Origin: GCA-016432345 sp964544105
GTDB lineage: Bacteria; Patescibacteriota; Microgenomatia; Levybacterales; UBA12049
DNA: 18,254 nt
Assembly (NCBI GenBank): GCA_964544105.1
Contig: CAZIZQ010000022.1
Span: 1-18,254, forward strand
Direction of reading: 5' to 3'
Shown: piece after piece, positions 1 to 4,792 of the stretch
How the letters are laid out: every line of letters begins with the position of its first letter
Numbering within the stretch: the first letter of the stretch is position 1
Notes under the pieces: model-generated
What the model saw: the letters and a program-made list of their open reading frames with translations, nothing else
Told to the model about the DNA's origin: nothing
Databases searched by the model: none
Translations under genes and position numbers: made by a program

Positions 1-583
1 AAATCAACAAAGCACAGCTTGAGGGTCGAGTAACAGACAGGGCAGGTATTTTCCGAAGTGCCATTACACGGTACAGAGCAGAGAAAGATCAGGCAGTACG
101 TGATGAGAATGGAAAAGTGATTTTGCCAAATGGTATTCCAGCAGAAATGGCACGAGATAGCAATTTTGCCCAACAAGTAGGAGAACGAGTACTGAATCGT
201 TTGGGTATTGCAGCAGGATTACCACAGGATAGAGAGGTTGTATTAAACAGCATTGTACAAGCATTAGCAGAAAATCGTACATTAACAGAAGCTGATATTA
301 TAAAAGCACAACAGGATGTCCAAAAAGCACGAGAAGATGAATTGCGAGCACAAGAAGATAACTTTTTAGCAAATCATGAGAAAATGGCAGAAGACTGGGT
401 AGAATCAGTCTACAAAGCTCATATCGAACAAGGAAAAGTACTTGATGCTGCTGCTGAAGGACGATTTGCTATTCCTCAAGCAAAAGGTATGGTAGAAGAC
501 CCAGCATACCAACGAATTTTCCAGGAAGAAATCAACAAAGCACAGCTTGAGGGTCGAGTAACAGACAGGGCAGGTATTTTCCG
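1..583 (+). repeat. Tandem 528-bp protein-module repeat (second copy begins at 529)
   Basis: Bases 1-55 are identical to 529-583. Identity then decays: the next codons encode FRSAITRYRA in the first copy and FRSTIIRYKA in the second. The period is 528 bp, or 176 codons, and stays in frame. Exact nucleotide identity beside diverged sequence suggests recent duplication or gene conversion. Confidence 0.85.
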
Positions 584-1289
584 CAGCACGATAATACGGT
601 ATAAGGCAGGTGTTGATGCAAAGCAAGTCGCCGAAATTCAGCAAAAAAGAAAACATGAGCAAGAGGTAACAGGGGTATCTGCGGGGGTAGAGCAACCAGG
701 AGGGGCAGAAACTGCCGTAGTTCGTGCAACAAGAGAAGTTGTTGCTGGAAGGGGGGATGTGGGTGAGGGGGCTGACCAAGCGAATGGCCCAACAGAAACA
801 TTACAACAGGGAATAGCACGAGAAGTTGCTGATGGTATGACATTTGCGGGAGTAAATAGAGTAATAGAAGGTGTATACGATAAATATGTGGCGGAAAATC
901 CTGACGATGCACGGCATTATGCCGAAAGTGATCCTAATATACAAGCTGCTCTAGATAGGCAAGAAGCAAAAACAAGAGAAACGACTCCGTCGCAATCAGA
1001 AGAACCTGTAGGTGTTACAGAATCTACAGTGCAAAGAACGGAATCTGTAGAGCCTCCTCTGACTCCACGAGAGCAAGCAATGCAGGCACGAATAGATGCA
1101 TTAGAAGCAAAATTGGAATTTCAAAGTAAAGCAATGGAAAAAATGGCAGGAGTATTACAGGAAATGTTAGAAAAACAATTGGCAGAAGCAAAAACTGATG
1201 AAGAAAAGAAAGGTATAAATGCACTTATGCTTCTTCTCATGGGGTTAGGTTTTATAGGATCAAGCGTAACAGAAGGAGTAACTGAATAA
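3..1289 (+). CDS. Repetitive coiled-coil protein with C-terminal hydrophobic anchor (5' end outside window)
   Basis: The reading frame is open from base 3, so this is the 3' part of a longer gene; the GTG at 117 is internal. The first visible residues (INKAQLEGRVTDRAGIF...) recur 176 codons later, and bases 1-55 equal 529-583 exactly, so the protein contains at least two copies of a module of about 176 residues. The module is charged, Gln/Glu/Ala-rich and probably helical. After the second copy comes a Gly/Thr/Glu-rich spacer, then a coiled coil (EQAMQARIDALEAKLEFQSK), and finally a short hydrophobic stretch near the C terminus (ALMLLLMGLGFIGSSV) that could insert in a membrane. I do not recognise the family. 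The layout suggests a long filamentous or secretion-associated protein held by its C terminus, but this is inference only. It ends seven bases before a tRNA on the other strand. Confidence 0.8.
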   Translation: MNKAQLEGRVTDRAGIFRSAITRYRAEKDQAVRDENGKVILPNGIPAEMARDSNFAQQVGERVLNRLGIAAGLPQDREVVLNSIVQALAENRTLTEADIIKAQQDVQKAREDELRAQEDNFLANHEKMAEDWVESVYKAHIEQGKVLDAAAEGRFAIPQAKGMVEDPAYQRIFQEEINKAQLEGRVTDRAGIFRSTIIRYKAGVDAKQVAEIQQKRKHEQEVTGVSAGVEQPGGAETAVVRATREVVAGRGDVGEGADQANGPTETLQQGIAREVADGMTFAGVNRVIEGVYDKYVAENPDDARHYAESDPNIQAALDRQEAKTRETTPSQSEEPVGVTESTVQRTESVEPPLTPREQAMQARIDALEAKLEFQSKAMEKMAGVLQEMLEKQLAEAKTDEEKKGINALMLLLMGLGFIGSSVTEGVTE

Positions 1290-1295
1290 TTAGAG

Positions 1296-1369
1296 TATCT
1301 CCGGGGAGATTCGAACTCCCGATCTTTAGGTTCGGAACCTAATATTCTATCCAGCTGAACTACGGAGAC
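1296..1369 (-). tRNA. tRNA-Arg (anticodon CCG)
   Basis: The reverse complement folds as a complete cloverleaf. The acceptor stem is GTCTCCG/CGGAGAT with discriminator A. The D-loop contains GGA, and A20 is an arginine identity base. The anticodon arm is TTAGG-TTCCGAA-CCTAA, giving anticodon CCG, and the T-arm is GGGAG-TTCGAAT-CTCCC. CCA is not encoded (CTC follows). It should read CGG codons. Confidence 0.95.
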
Positions 1370-1417
1370 AAAACCCGCTTTCACTCTTGCGGACTGCGTC
1401 CCGCGCGCCTTGGCATA

Positions 1418-1463
1418 GCTTCGGCGACGCCAGGCCGAAGCCGAGCTTCAGCGAGGCGAAGGC
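1418..1463 (-). repeat. GC-rich two-state hairpin element at the 3' end of tRNA-Ser(CGA)
   Basis: Two overlapping dyads share one arm. GCTTCGGC (1418-1425) pairs with GCCGAAGC (1434-1441). Alternatively 1434-1446 pairs with 1451-1463 as GCC-GAA-GCC-GA-GC around a TTCA loop, leaving symmetrical GA-type internal loops. The second dyad ends on the discriminator base of the tRNA. The GC content contrasts sharply with the AT-rich surroundings. A related element sits at 3475-3519. Confidence 0.7.
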
Positions 1464-1548
1464 GGAGGGTACAGGATTCGAACCTGTGCCTCCCTTACGG
1501 GAGAATAGTTTTCGAGACTATCGCCTTGATCCGCTCGGCCAACCCTCC
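1463..1548 (-). tRNA. tRNA-Ser (anticodon CGA)
   Basis: This is a class II tRNA with a long variable arm. The acceptor is GGAGGGT/ACCCTCC with discriminator G. The anticodon arm is ATAGT-CTCGAAA-ACTAT, giving CGA. The variable arm pairs CTCCC with GGGAG, and the T-arm is ACAGG-TTCGAAT-CCTGT. CCA is not encoded; the 3' flank is a GC-rich hairpin element. Confidence 0.95.
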
Positions 1549-1576
1549 TTTTGTGCTTGCGCTGAGCGAAGCGAAG

Positions 1577-1648
1577 TGCACCCACCCAGAATCGAACTGG
1601 GATTAGCGGCTCCGCAAGCCGCTGTTCTATCCGTTAAACTATAGGTGC
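1577..1648 (-). tRNA. tRNA-Arg (anticodon GCG)
   Basis: The acceptor is GCACCTA/TGGGTGC with one wobble pair and discriminator A. The D-arm is GTTT/GAAC with GGA in the loop (A20). The anticodon arm is GCGGC-TTGCGGA-GCCGC, so the anticodon reads GCG. The T-arm is CCCAG-TTCGATT-CTGGG. C35 and A20 support arginine identity. Most bacteria read CGU/CGC with an A34 (inosine) tRNA, so G34 is unusual. CCA is not encoded; the 3' flank is CTTCGCTTCGCTCAGCGC, another GC-rich insert. Confidence 0.88.
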
Positions 1649-1652
1649 AAGA

Positions 1653-1726
1653 TAAAACTCAAAAATCAAAAGTCAAAACTCAAAATTACAACTCAAAACT
1701 AAAAAGTTTTAAGATTTGCGTTTTGC
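1653..1726. repeat. (CAAAACT)n intergenic repeat, copy A
   Basis: Short runs of the type ACTCAAAA, ATCAAAA and GTCAAAA alternate along one strand, which almost lacks G, then switch to a T-rich complement ending GCGTTTTGC. The element lies between the tRNA-Arg(GCG) 5' end and the 3' end of the membrane-protein gene to its right. Two longer relatives occur at 14780-14880 and 17954-18066. Confidence 0.7.
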
Positions 1727-1769
1727 TATTGTAATAGTATTTTACCTTATCATGAGATTTGAAGCAAAC

Positions 1770-2366
1770 TTACGAAGAACGTTTTTCTAGAGGAAAGGTG
1801 CGAGAAAGCCAGTCACCGGATTTTTCCATAAAGGTTGGTTTTACTATCTCTCGATACGGTAGGACTTGCACAAGAACATTTTTTAACTCTTCTTTATTAA
1901 CTGTTCCAAGGGGAATAATAAGTTCCCCTGGTAAAAACGCTTTTGTGCGGATATGCACGGTTTCCACCCCGTCCTTTTTTTTGAAATAAAAATCATATAA
2001 CTCTTGCCATAAATAAAAATGGTCTTCAAGAGTAATTCCTTCTGTACTAATACGATAGGAAAAGTCGTGTGGGGCTATGGTAGCCAAAACAAAGACCAGA
2101 AATACAAAAGAAAGAATAAGAACCATAAGAGTATACTGTCCGAAAAGAAAAGCAATTATTTCAAATAGTATTGTTGCAAGTAAAATTGTTAGGTAGTATT
2201 CTTTTCCTCTTTTGCGAAATGGCCGGCCGGGCGCTTTCCACGTTAGCAGTGTTTCTATATTGTGGTTTGTTTTGTTGTGGTGTGGGGCAGGCAGGTCAAG
2301 AGGCTCCTTCGGTAGGTCGAGCGGTTTTTTAGGAAGAAATTGTTCTGTTTGGTCTTGGGCAGTCAT
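1770..2366 (-). CDS. Small membrane protein with cytosolic PH-like C-terminal region
   Basis: This 198-residue protein starts with a Pro-rich tail holding a short internal repeat (KPLDLP/EPLDLP). A basic stretch follows (RPFRKRGKEYY), then two adjacent membrane segments at about residues 58-96 separated by a short turn. The remaining ~100 residues are soluble, beta-rich, and include FSYRISTEGITLEDHFYLW and LPGELIIPLG. This two-helix plus beta-domain layout resembles bacterial PH-domain membrane proteins, but I cannot assign a family with certainty. The ATG at 2366 is supported by a promoter that ends exactly six bases upstream. The gene points toward the tRNA cluster, with the repeat at 1653-1726 just past its stop. 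Confidence 0.8.
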   Translation of the reverse strand: MTAQDQTEQFLPKKPLDLPKEPLDLPAPHHNKTNHNIETLLTWKAPGRPFRKRGKEYYLTILLATILFEIIAFLFGQYTLMVLILSFVFLVFVLATIAPHDFSYRISTEGITLEDHFYLWQELYDFYFKKKDGVETVHIRTKAFLPGELIIPLGTVNKEELKNVLVQVLPYREIVKPTFMEKSGDWLSRTFPLEKRSS

Positions 2367-2372
2367 ACATGT

Positions 2373-2401
2373 ACTGTAAATGATTGTGATAATTTAGTCA
2401 A
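2373..2401 (-). promoter_or_regulatory. Promoter of the 1770-2366 gene (leaderless type)
   Basis: On the minus strand TTGACT (2401-2396), a 17-bp spacer and TACAGT (2378-2373) are followed by six bases (ACATGT) and then the ATG. Transcription would start at or next to the start codon, and no Shine-Dalgarno is present. Confidence 0.6.
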
Positions 2402-2419
2402 TCTACAGACTTCGTCCGC

Positions 2420-2563
2420 CTATGGCGCCCGCTCTGCAAAAAGCTTATTGAGGTCAATTAAAGCTAAATCTGTCTTATTTTTATCAATGCCTTCTTTTTT
2501 TAACACTGCTTCAACTTTATGCAGGAAGTTTTCGCCATCAATAAACAGAACACATTTAGACAT
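2420..2563 (-). pseudogene. Truncated NYN/PIN-like nuclease gene, N-terminal fragment
   Basis: The minus-strand frame from ATG at 2563 encodes only 47 residues before TAG at 2420-2422. It begins MSKCVLFIDGENFLHKVEAV, the typical first strand of NYN-domain (LabA/DUF88-like, PIN-fold) ribonucleases, in which the first acidic residue (here Asp in FIDGEN) is catalytic. Such domains normally need 140 or more residues, so the later catalytic acids are missing. The break coincides with a GC-rich patch (GCAGAGCGGGCGCCATAGG) unlike its AT-rich surroundings, and the neighbouring gene begins about 50 bp beyond. No remainder of the domain is visible. Its start has an intact promoter-like element: TGC-GATAAT six bases before the ATG. 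Confidence 0.65.
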
Positions 2564-2569
2564 AGTGGT

Positions 2570-2578
2570 ATTATCGCA
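2570..2578 (-). promoter_or_regulatory. Extended -10 before the NYN fragment
   Basis: TGCGATAAT on the minus strand (extended -10, hexamer GATAAT at 2575-2570) is followed by exactly six bases (ACCACT) and ATG. A possible -35 (TTGCTT) lies 18 bp upstream. Confidence 0.45.
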
Positions 2579-2600
2579 AATACAGTAGAGGAAAAGCAAT

Positions 2601-2636
2601 AAAAAACCTCAGCGGGCTTTGCAGCACTGGCTGAGG
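2601..2636 (-). terminator. Intrinsic terminator downstream of tRNA-Ser(TGA)
   Basis: On the minus strand CCTCAGC and GCTGAGG form a 7-bp stem around a 16-nt loop, followed at once by TTTTTT. It is placed to end transcripts from the HNH/tRNA-Ser(TGA) unit before the NYN promoter. Confidence 0.7.
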
Positions 2637-2722
2637 CGTTGATAAATGTAAATATAGCAAATTGAGCTTTAAAAGTCTGGTCTTATAGTAAAGATGATTC
2701 AATGTTGCGCTTAAAAACGGCT

Positions 2723-2747
2723 GGCGAGCCCGCGTAGAGGGCGAGCC
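2723..2747. repeat. GC-rich GGCGAGCC direct repeat downstream of tRNA-Ser(TGA)
   Basis: GGCGAGCC occurs at 2723-2730 and 2740-2747, 17 bp apart, in an otherwise AT-rich spacer. The composition matches the other GC-rich inserts near tRNA 3' ends in this window, although it is not the same sequence. Confidence 0.5.
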
Positions 2748-2769
2748 AATGATTCCATTTCCCAACTGG

Positions 2770-2855
2770 CGGAGAGGGTGGGATTCGAACCCACGTGAGC
2801 TTGCGCCCAATTGGTTTTCAAGACCAACGCCGTACGACCGCTTGGCTACCTCTCC
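2770..2855 (-). tRNA. tRNA-Ser (anticodon TGA)
   Basis: This is a class II tRNA. The acceptor is GGAGAGG/CCTCTCC with discriminator G. The anticodon arm is TTGGT-CTTGAAA-ACCAA, giving TGA. It has a long variable arm, and the T-arm is GTGGG-TTCGAAT-CCCAC. CCA is not encoded. Its first ten bases also carry the last codons and stop of the HNH gene upstream, on the same strand. Confidence 0.95.
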
Positions 2856-3343
2856 TTTTGTGATAAATTATAGCTGTTCACCCAGCTTCTTTCCAAATAG
2901 TGCTCTTCATAATGACAGTTGGGGCATATAAGTTCTAAGTTATCTAAATCATTGTGCGTACGGTTTCTATCTTTATGATGCACAACTAGAATTTTAGTAT
3001 TAGAATACTTACACCTTCCACATTTATCACCCTGTTGTTGAAGTAATCTAATTTTTAAACCTTGTTGGTAAACTACCTTATCATGCGGACGTCCCATTTT
3101 ATACCTAATGCCTTTCCTGTGTTTATTAGCACAGGCTCTGCTACAAGTTTTCTTATTAAAATGAGACATTATGAGTTTTCCACAAACTATACAAGGCTTC
3201 TCTTTTCTGCATGAAATACCATAGCAGATTATGCTACAGTATACTCTTCCTTTGTTTGCTTGTATTTCAAAGGGCCTTTTGTAAATTGGCTTACTGCAAA
3301 TGCCGCATTTAGTATTAGGATTTCGTTTGTATTTCTCAGCCAC
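2846..3343 (-). CDS. HNH endonuclease with Cys-rich zinc-finger N terminus
   Basis: The protein has 165 residues. The N-terminal two thirds contain Cys pairs of zinc-binding type (CGICSKPI, CIVCGKLI, CSRACANKH). The C-terminal domain is a clear HNH/zinc-finger nuclease: CGRCKYS, then VVHHKDRNRTHNDLDNLELI, then CPNCHYEEH. Such proteins are usually homing or phage-type nicking and double-strand endonucleases. The start is GTG at 3343, supported by an extended -10 (TGGTATACT) exactly six bases upstream. The last codons (GAG AGG TAG) lie inside the 5' end of tRNA-Ser(TGA). A tRNA-Ser-like 5' half stands just upstream. Together these suggest a homing-type insertion at a tRNA-Ser locus. Confidence 0.88.
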   Translation of the reverse strand: MAEKYKRNPNTKCGICSKPIYKRPFEIQANKGRVYCSIICYGISCRKEKPCIVCGKLIMSHFNKKTCSRACANKHRKGIRYKMGRPHDKVVYQQGLKIRLLQQQGDKCGRCKYSNTKILVVHHKDRNRTHNDLDNLELICPNCHYEEHYLERSWVNSYNLSQKER

Positions 3344-3349
3344 TCAACC

Positions 3350-3358
3350 AGTATACCA
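3350..3358 (-). promoter_or_regulatory. Extended -10 promoter of the HNH gene
   Basis: TGGTATACT on the minus strand (hexamer at 3355-3350) is followed by GGTTGA and the GTG start, a six-base gap. No convincing -35 is seen; the TGn extension may compensate. Confidence 0.5.
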
Positions 3359-3384
3359 CCTTTTGCTGATCTATATATTAGTAA

Positions 3385-3423
3385 TTAGCACTGTGTTGCA
3401 CTAGTCCGCTATGCGACCTCTCC
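3385..3423 (-). pseudogene. tRNA-Ser(GCT)-like 5' half, broken at the anticodon loop
   Basis: From 3423 downward the minus strand reads as standard tRNA positions 1-38. The acceptor 5' strand is GGAGAGG, then TC, then a 3-bp D-stem GCA/TGC around TAGCGGACTAG, A26, ACACA (27-31) and a loop GTGCTAA whose positions 34-36 are GCT. The expected TGTGT of the 3' anticodon stem is absent (TTACT instead), and no variable or T-arm follows. The HNH gene starts 41 bases later. A complete tRNA-Ser(GCT) exists at 3516-3600, so this copy is dispensable. Confidence 0.55.
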
Positions 3424-3474
3424 AAAATCTAATCTCTCCTTCGCGATCTACTAGCCAGCCTACGCTGTCTTCTT

Positions 3475-3519
3475 GGCGGATTTCATCCGCCGAAGCCAGC
3501 TTCTGCTGGCGAAGGCGGA
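3475..3519 (-). repeat. GC-rich two-state hairpin element at the 3' end of tRNA-Ser(GCT)
   Basis: GGCGGA (3475-3480) pairs with TCCGCC (3486-3491) around TTTCA. Alternatively the same TCCGCC pairs with GGCGGA (3514-3519) in a longer dyad: TCCGCC-GAA-GCCAGC, loop TTCT, then GCTGGC-GAA-GGCGGA. The outer arm covers the discriminator and the last three acceptor bases of the tRNA. The architecture (shared arm, GAA/GAA internal loop, 3-4 base cap) matches the element at 1418-1463. Confidence 0.72.
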
Positions 3520-3600
3520 GGGTATGGGAGTCGAACCCATTAGACCCTTTTGGGGTCATGGTTTAGCAAACCATTCTCGTGACCGTCTGAGTCACCCTCC
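3516..3600 (-). tRNA. tRNA-Ser (anticodon GCT)
   Basis: This is a class II tRNA. The acceptor is GGAGGGT/ACCCTCC with discriminator G. The anticodon arm is ATGGT-TTGCTAA-ACCAT, giving GCT. The variable arm pairs GACCC with GGGTC, and the T-arm is ATGGG-TTCGACT-CCCAT. CCA is not encoded; the 3' flank is the GC-rich hairpin. Confidence 0.95.
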
Positions 3601-3628
3601 AGTTTGCTTATTATATCATTCTCTCTTT

Positions 3629-3637
3629 TGTTACACT
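3629..3637 (+). promoter_or_regulatory. Extended -10 promoter of comF
   Basis: TGTTACACT (hexamer TACACT at 3632-3637) is followed by ACTTTT and then the ATG at 3644, a six-base gap. There is no ribosome-binding site. Confidence 0.55.
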
Positions 3638-3643
3638 ACTTTT

Positions 3644-4291
3644 ATGGGAGTTTTAGATTTTATTTTTCCTAAGCGGTGTGTATTGTGTAAAACCATGGGA
3701 TCATATTTATGCCCAAACTGCTTTGCCATGTTGTCATTTGACTCATCAAGTATGCATCTGATCCATGGCAAAGGATCTATGGATGGATTATTTAGTGCCA
3801 TTGCTTATAAAGGTGTTGCAAAAAAGCTGATTTATTCCTTTAAGTACAAGCCGTATTTAACTGACCTGCGAGAAGTTTTGGGAGACCTTTTTTACGAAAG
3901 CCTGATTCAGCAGGAGGGATTTATGTCTGCTTTGCAGACAAAACCAGTCTTTGTTCCCATCCCATTACATCCGTCTCGACTAAAAAACAGGGGATATAAC
4001 CATGCGCAGATTCTAGCAGACGAACTGGCCAAAAGGTTTAATCTTAGGCAAATAGAACTTCTTAGGCGCATAAAAAAGACAGCGTCGCAGTATGGACTTA
4101 ATAAGGACGAGCGGAAAGAAAATATTTTAGGTGCGTTTGCTGTGCTTCCCAATATCATAATATCCAAGTATCCAAACATTCTACTCGTCGACGACATAGT
4201 CACAACAGGTGTAACATTTAATGAAACAGCAAAGGTATTAAAAAAAGCAGGTGCGCAAAAAGTGTGGGCAATATCCCTGGCAAAAGGGTAG
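3644..4291 (+). CDS. comF: ComF family phosphoribosyltransferase-like protein
   Basis: The protein has 215 residues from ATG at 3644. An N-terminal zinc finger (FPKRCVLCKTMGSYLCPNC, four Cys in CxxC pairs) is followed by a type I phosphoribosyltransferase fold. The family motifs are FKYKPY, VPIPLHPSRLKNRGYNHAQ and the PRPP-binding loop ILLVDDIVTTGVT. ComF proteins take part in DNA uptake in competent bacteria; the enzymatic reaction is not settled. The frame stays open upstream to about 3473, but that part is antisense to tRNA-Ser(GCT), and the conserved N terminus and the promoter position both fix the start at 3644. smpB follows after 36 bp with its own promoter. Confidence 0.93.
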   Translation: MGVLDFIFPKRCVLCKTMGSYLCPNCFAMLSFDSSSMHLIHGKGSMDGLFSAIAYKGVAKKLIYSFKYKPYLTDLREVLGDLFYESLIQQEGFMSALQTKPVFVPIPLHPSRLKNRGYNHAQILADELAKRFNLRQIELLRRIKKTASQYGLNKDERKENILGAFAVLPNIIISKYPNILLVDDIVTTGVTFNETAKVLKKAGAQKVWAISLAKG

Positions 4292-4292
4292 T

Positions 4293-4321
4293 TTTACATT
4301 TTTGTTAATTTTGAGTATGAT
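4293..4321 (+). promoter_or_regulatory. Promoter of smpB (leaderless type)
   Basis: TTTACA (4293-4298), a 17-bp spacer and TATGAT (4316-4321) are followed by CTACCT and the ATG at 4328. The six-base gap places the transcript start at the initiation codon. Confidence 0.65.
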
Positions 4322-4327
4322 CTACCT

Positions 4328-4759
4328 ATGAAAATTACAAATAAGCGGGCATTTTATGATTACGAGATTTCCGACCGGTTTGAGGCTGGCATCAATTTAA
4401 TTGGTGCCGAGGTTAAGGCTGTACGGCTTGGGCATGCTGATTTATCTGGCAGCCATGTCCGGATTGTGGGTAGCGAGGCATATTTAGTAAATGCCAGAAT
4501 TTTCCCTTATGCCTATGCCAGGCCAGAAAATTATGACGAAAAACGGACCCGCAAGCTGCTTTTGCACAAAGCAGAAATAATAGCCTTAAAATCAAAAATA
4601 GAAGGGGCAAATTTAACGATTGTGCCTATTTCTCTCTATCTTCACAACGGTTTTATCAAGGCTGAATTAGGTATAGGGAAAGGGAAGCGAAAATTCGATA
4701 AAAAAGATGTCATAAAAAGGCGAGACAGGCAGCGGGAAGAAGCCCGGGGGATTTCTTGA
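4328..4759 (+). CDS. smpB: SmpB, tmRNA-binding protein
   Basis: The protein has 143 residues, close to the usual 150-160. It opens with the conserved KRAFYDYEISDRFEAGINL, then GAEVKAVRLG and LSGSHVRI. The oligonucleotide-binding beta-barrel follows, ending in IVPISLYLHNGFIKAELGIG and the KGKRKFDKKD segment before a short basic tail (RRDRQREEARGIS). SmpB binds the tRNA-like domain of tmRNA and brings it to stalled ribosomes for trans-translation. The stop TGA lies inside the -35 box of ssrA, which starts 34 bp later, so the two partners are adjacent. TGA as the stop here argues against a UGA-recoded genetic code. Confidence 0.97.
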   Translation: MKITNKRAFYDYEISDRFEAGINLIGAEVKAVRLGHADLSGSHVRIVGSEAYLVNARIFPYAYARPENYDEKRTRKLLLHKAEIIALKSKIEGANLTIVPISLYLHNGFIKAELGIGKGKRKFDKKDVIKRRDRQREEARGIS

Positions 4760-4784
4760 CTTAAATTCTAAAAATAGCTATAAT
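4756..4784 (+). promoter_or_regulatory. Consensus promoter of ssrA
   Basis: TTGACT (4756-4761), a 17-bp spacer and TATAAT (4779-4784) sit nine bases upstream of the mature tmRNA 5' G at 4793. The -35 overlaps the smpB stop codon. Confidence 0.85.
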
Positions 4785-4792
4785 ACAGACCT

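Noticed and set aside
117..119. GTG as the start of the first gene
   Set aside because: The frame is open to base 3 and encodes the same repeat module seen later, so the GTG is internal.
1387..1644. Plus-strand ORF across the tRNA-Ser and tRNA-Arg genes (also similar frames at 2749-2931 and 2571-2810)
   Set aside because: These are reverse-strand translations of tRNA genes and their GC-rich flanks, with no protein-like features.
3473..3643. N-terminal extension of comF
   Set aside because: This part is antisense to tRNA-Ser(GCT) and its flank; the conserved ComF N terminus and the promoter both point to ATG 3644.
4757..4759. Recoded UGA (Gly) as in some candidate phyla
   Set aside because: smpB and the 7808-8071 gene end at TGA where their families or neighbours require it, and no conserved protein here runs through TGA.
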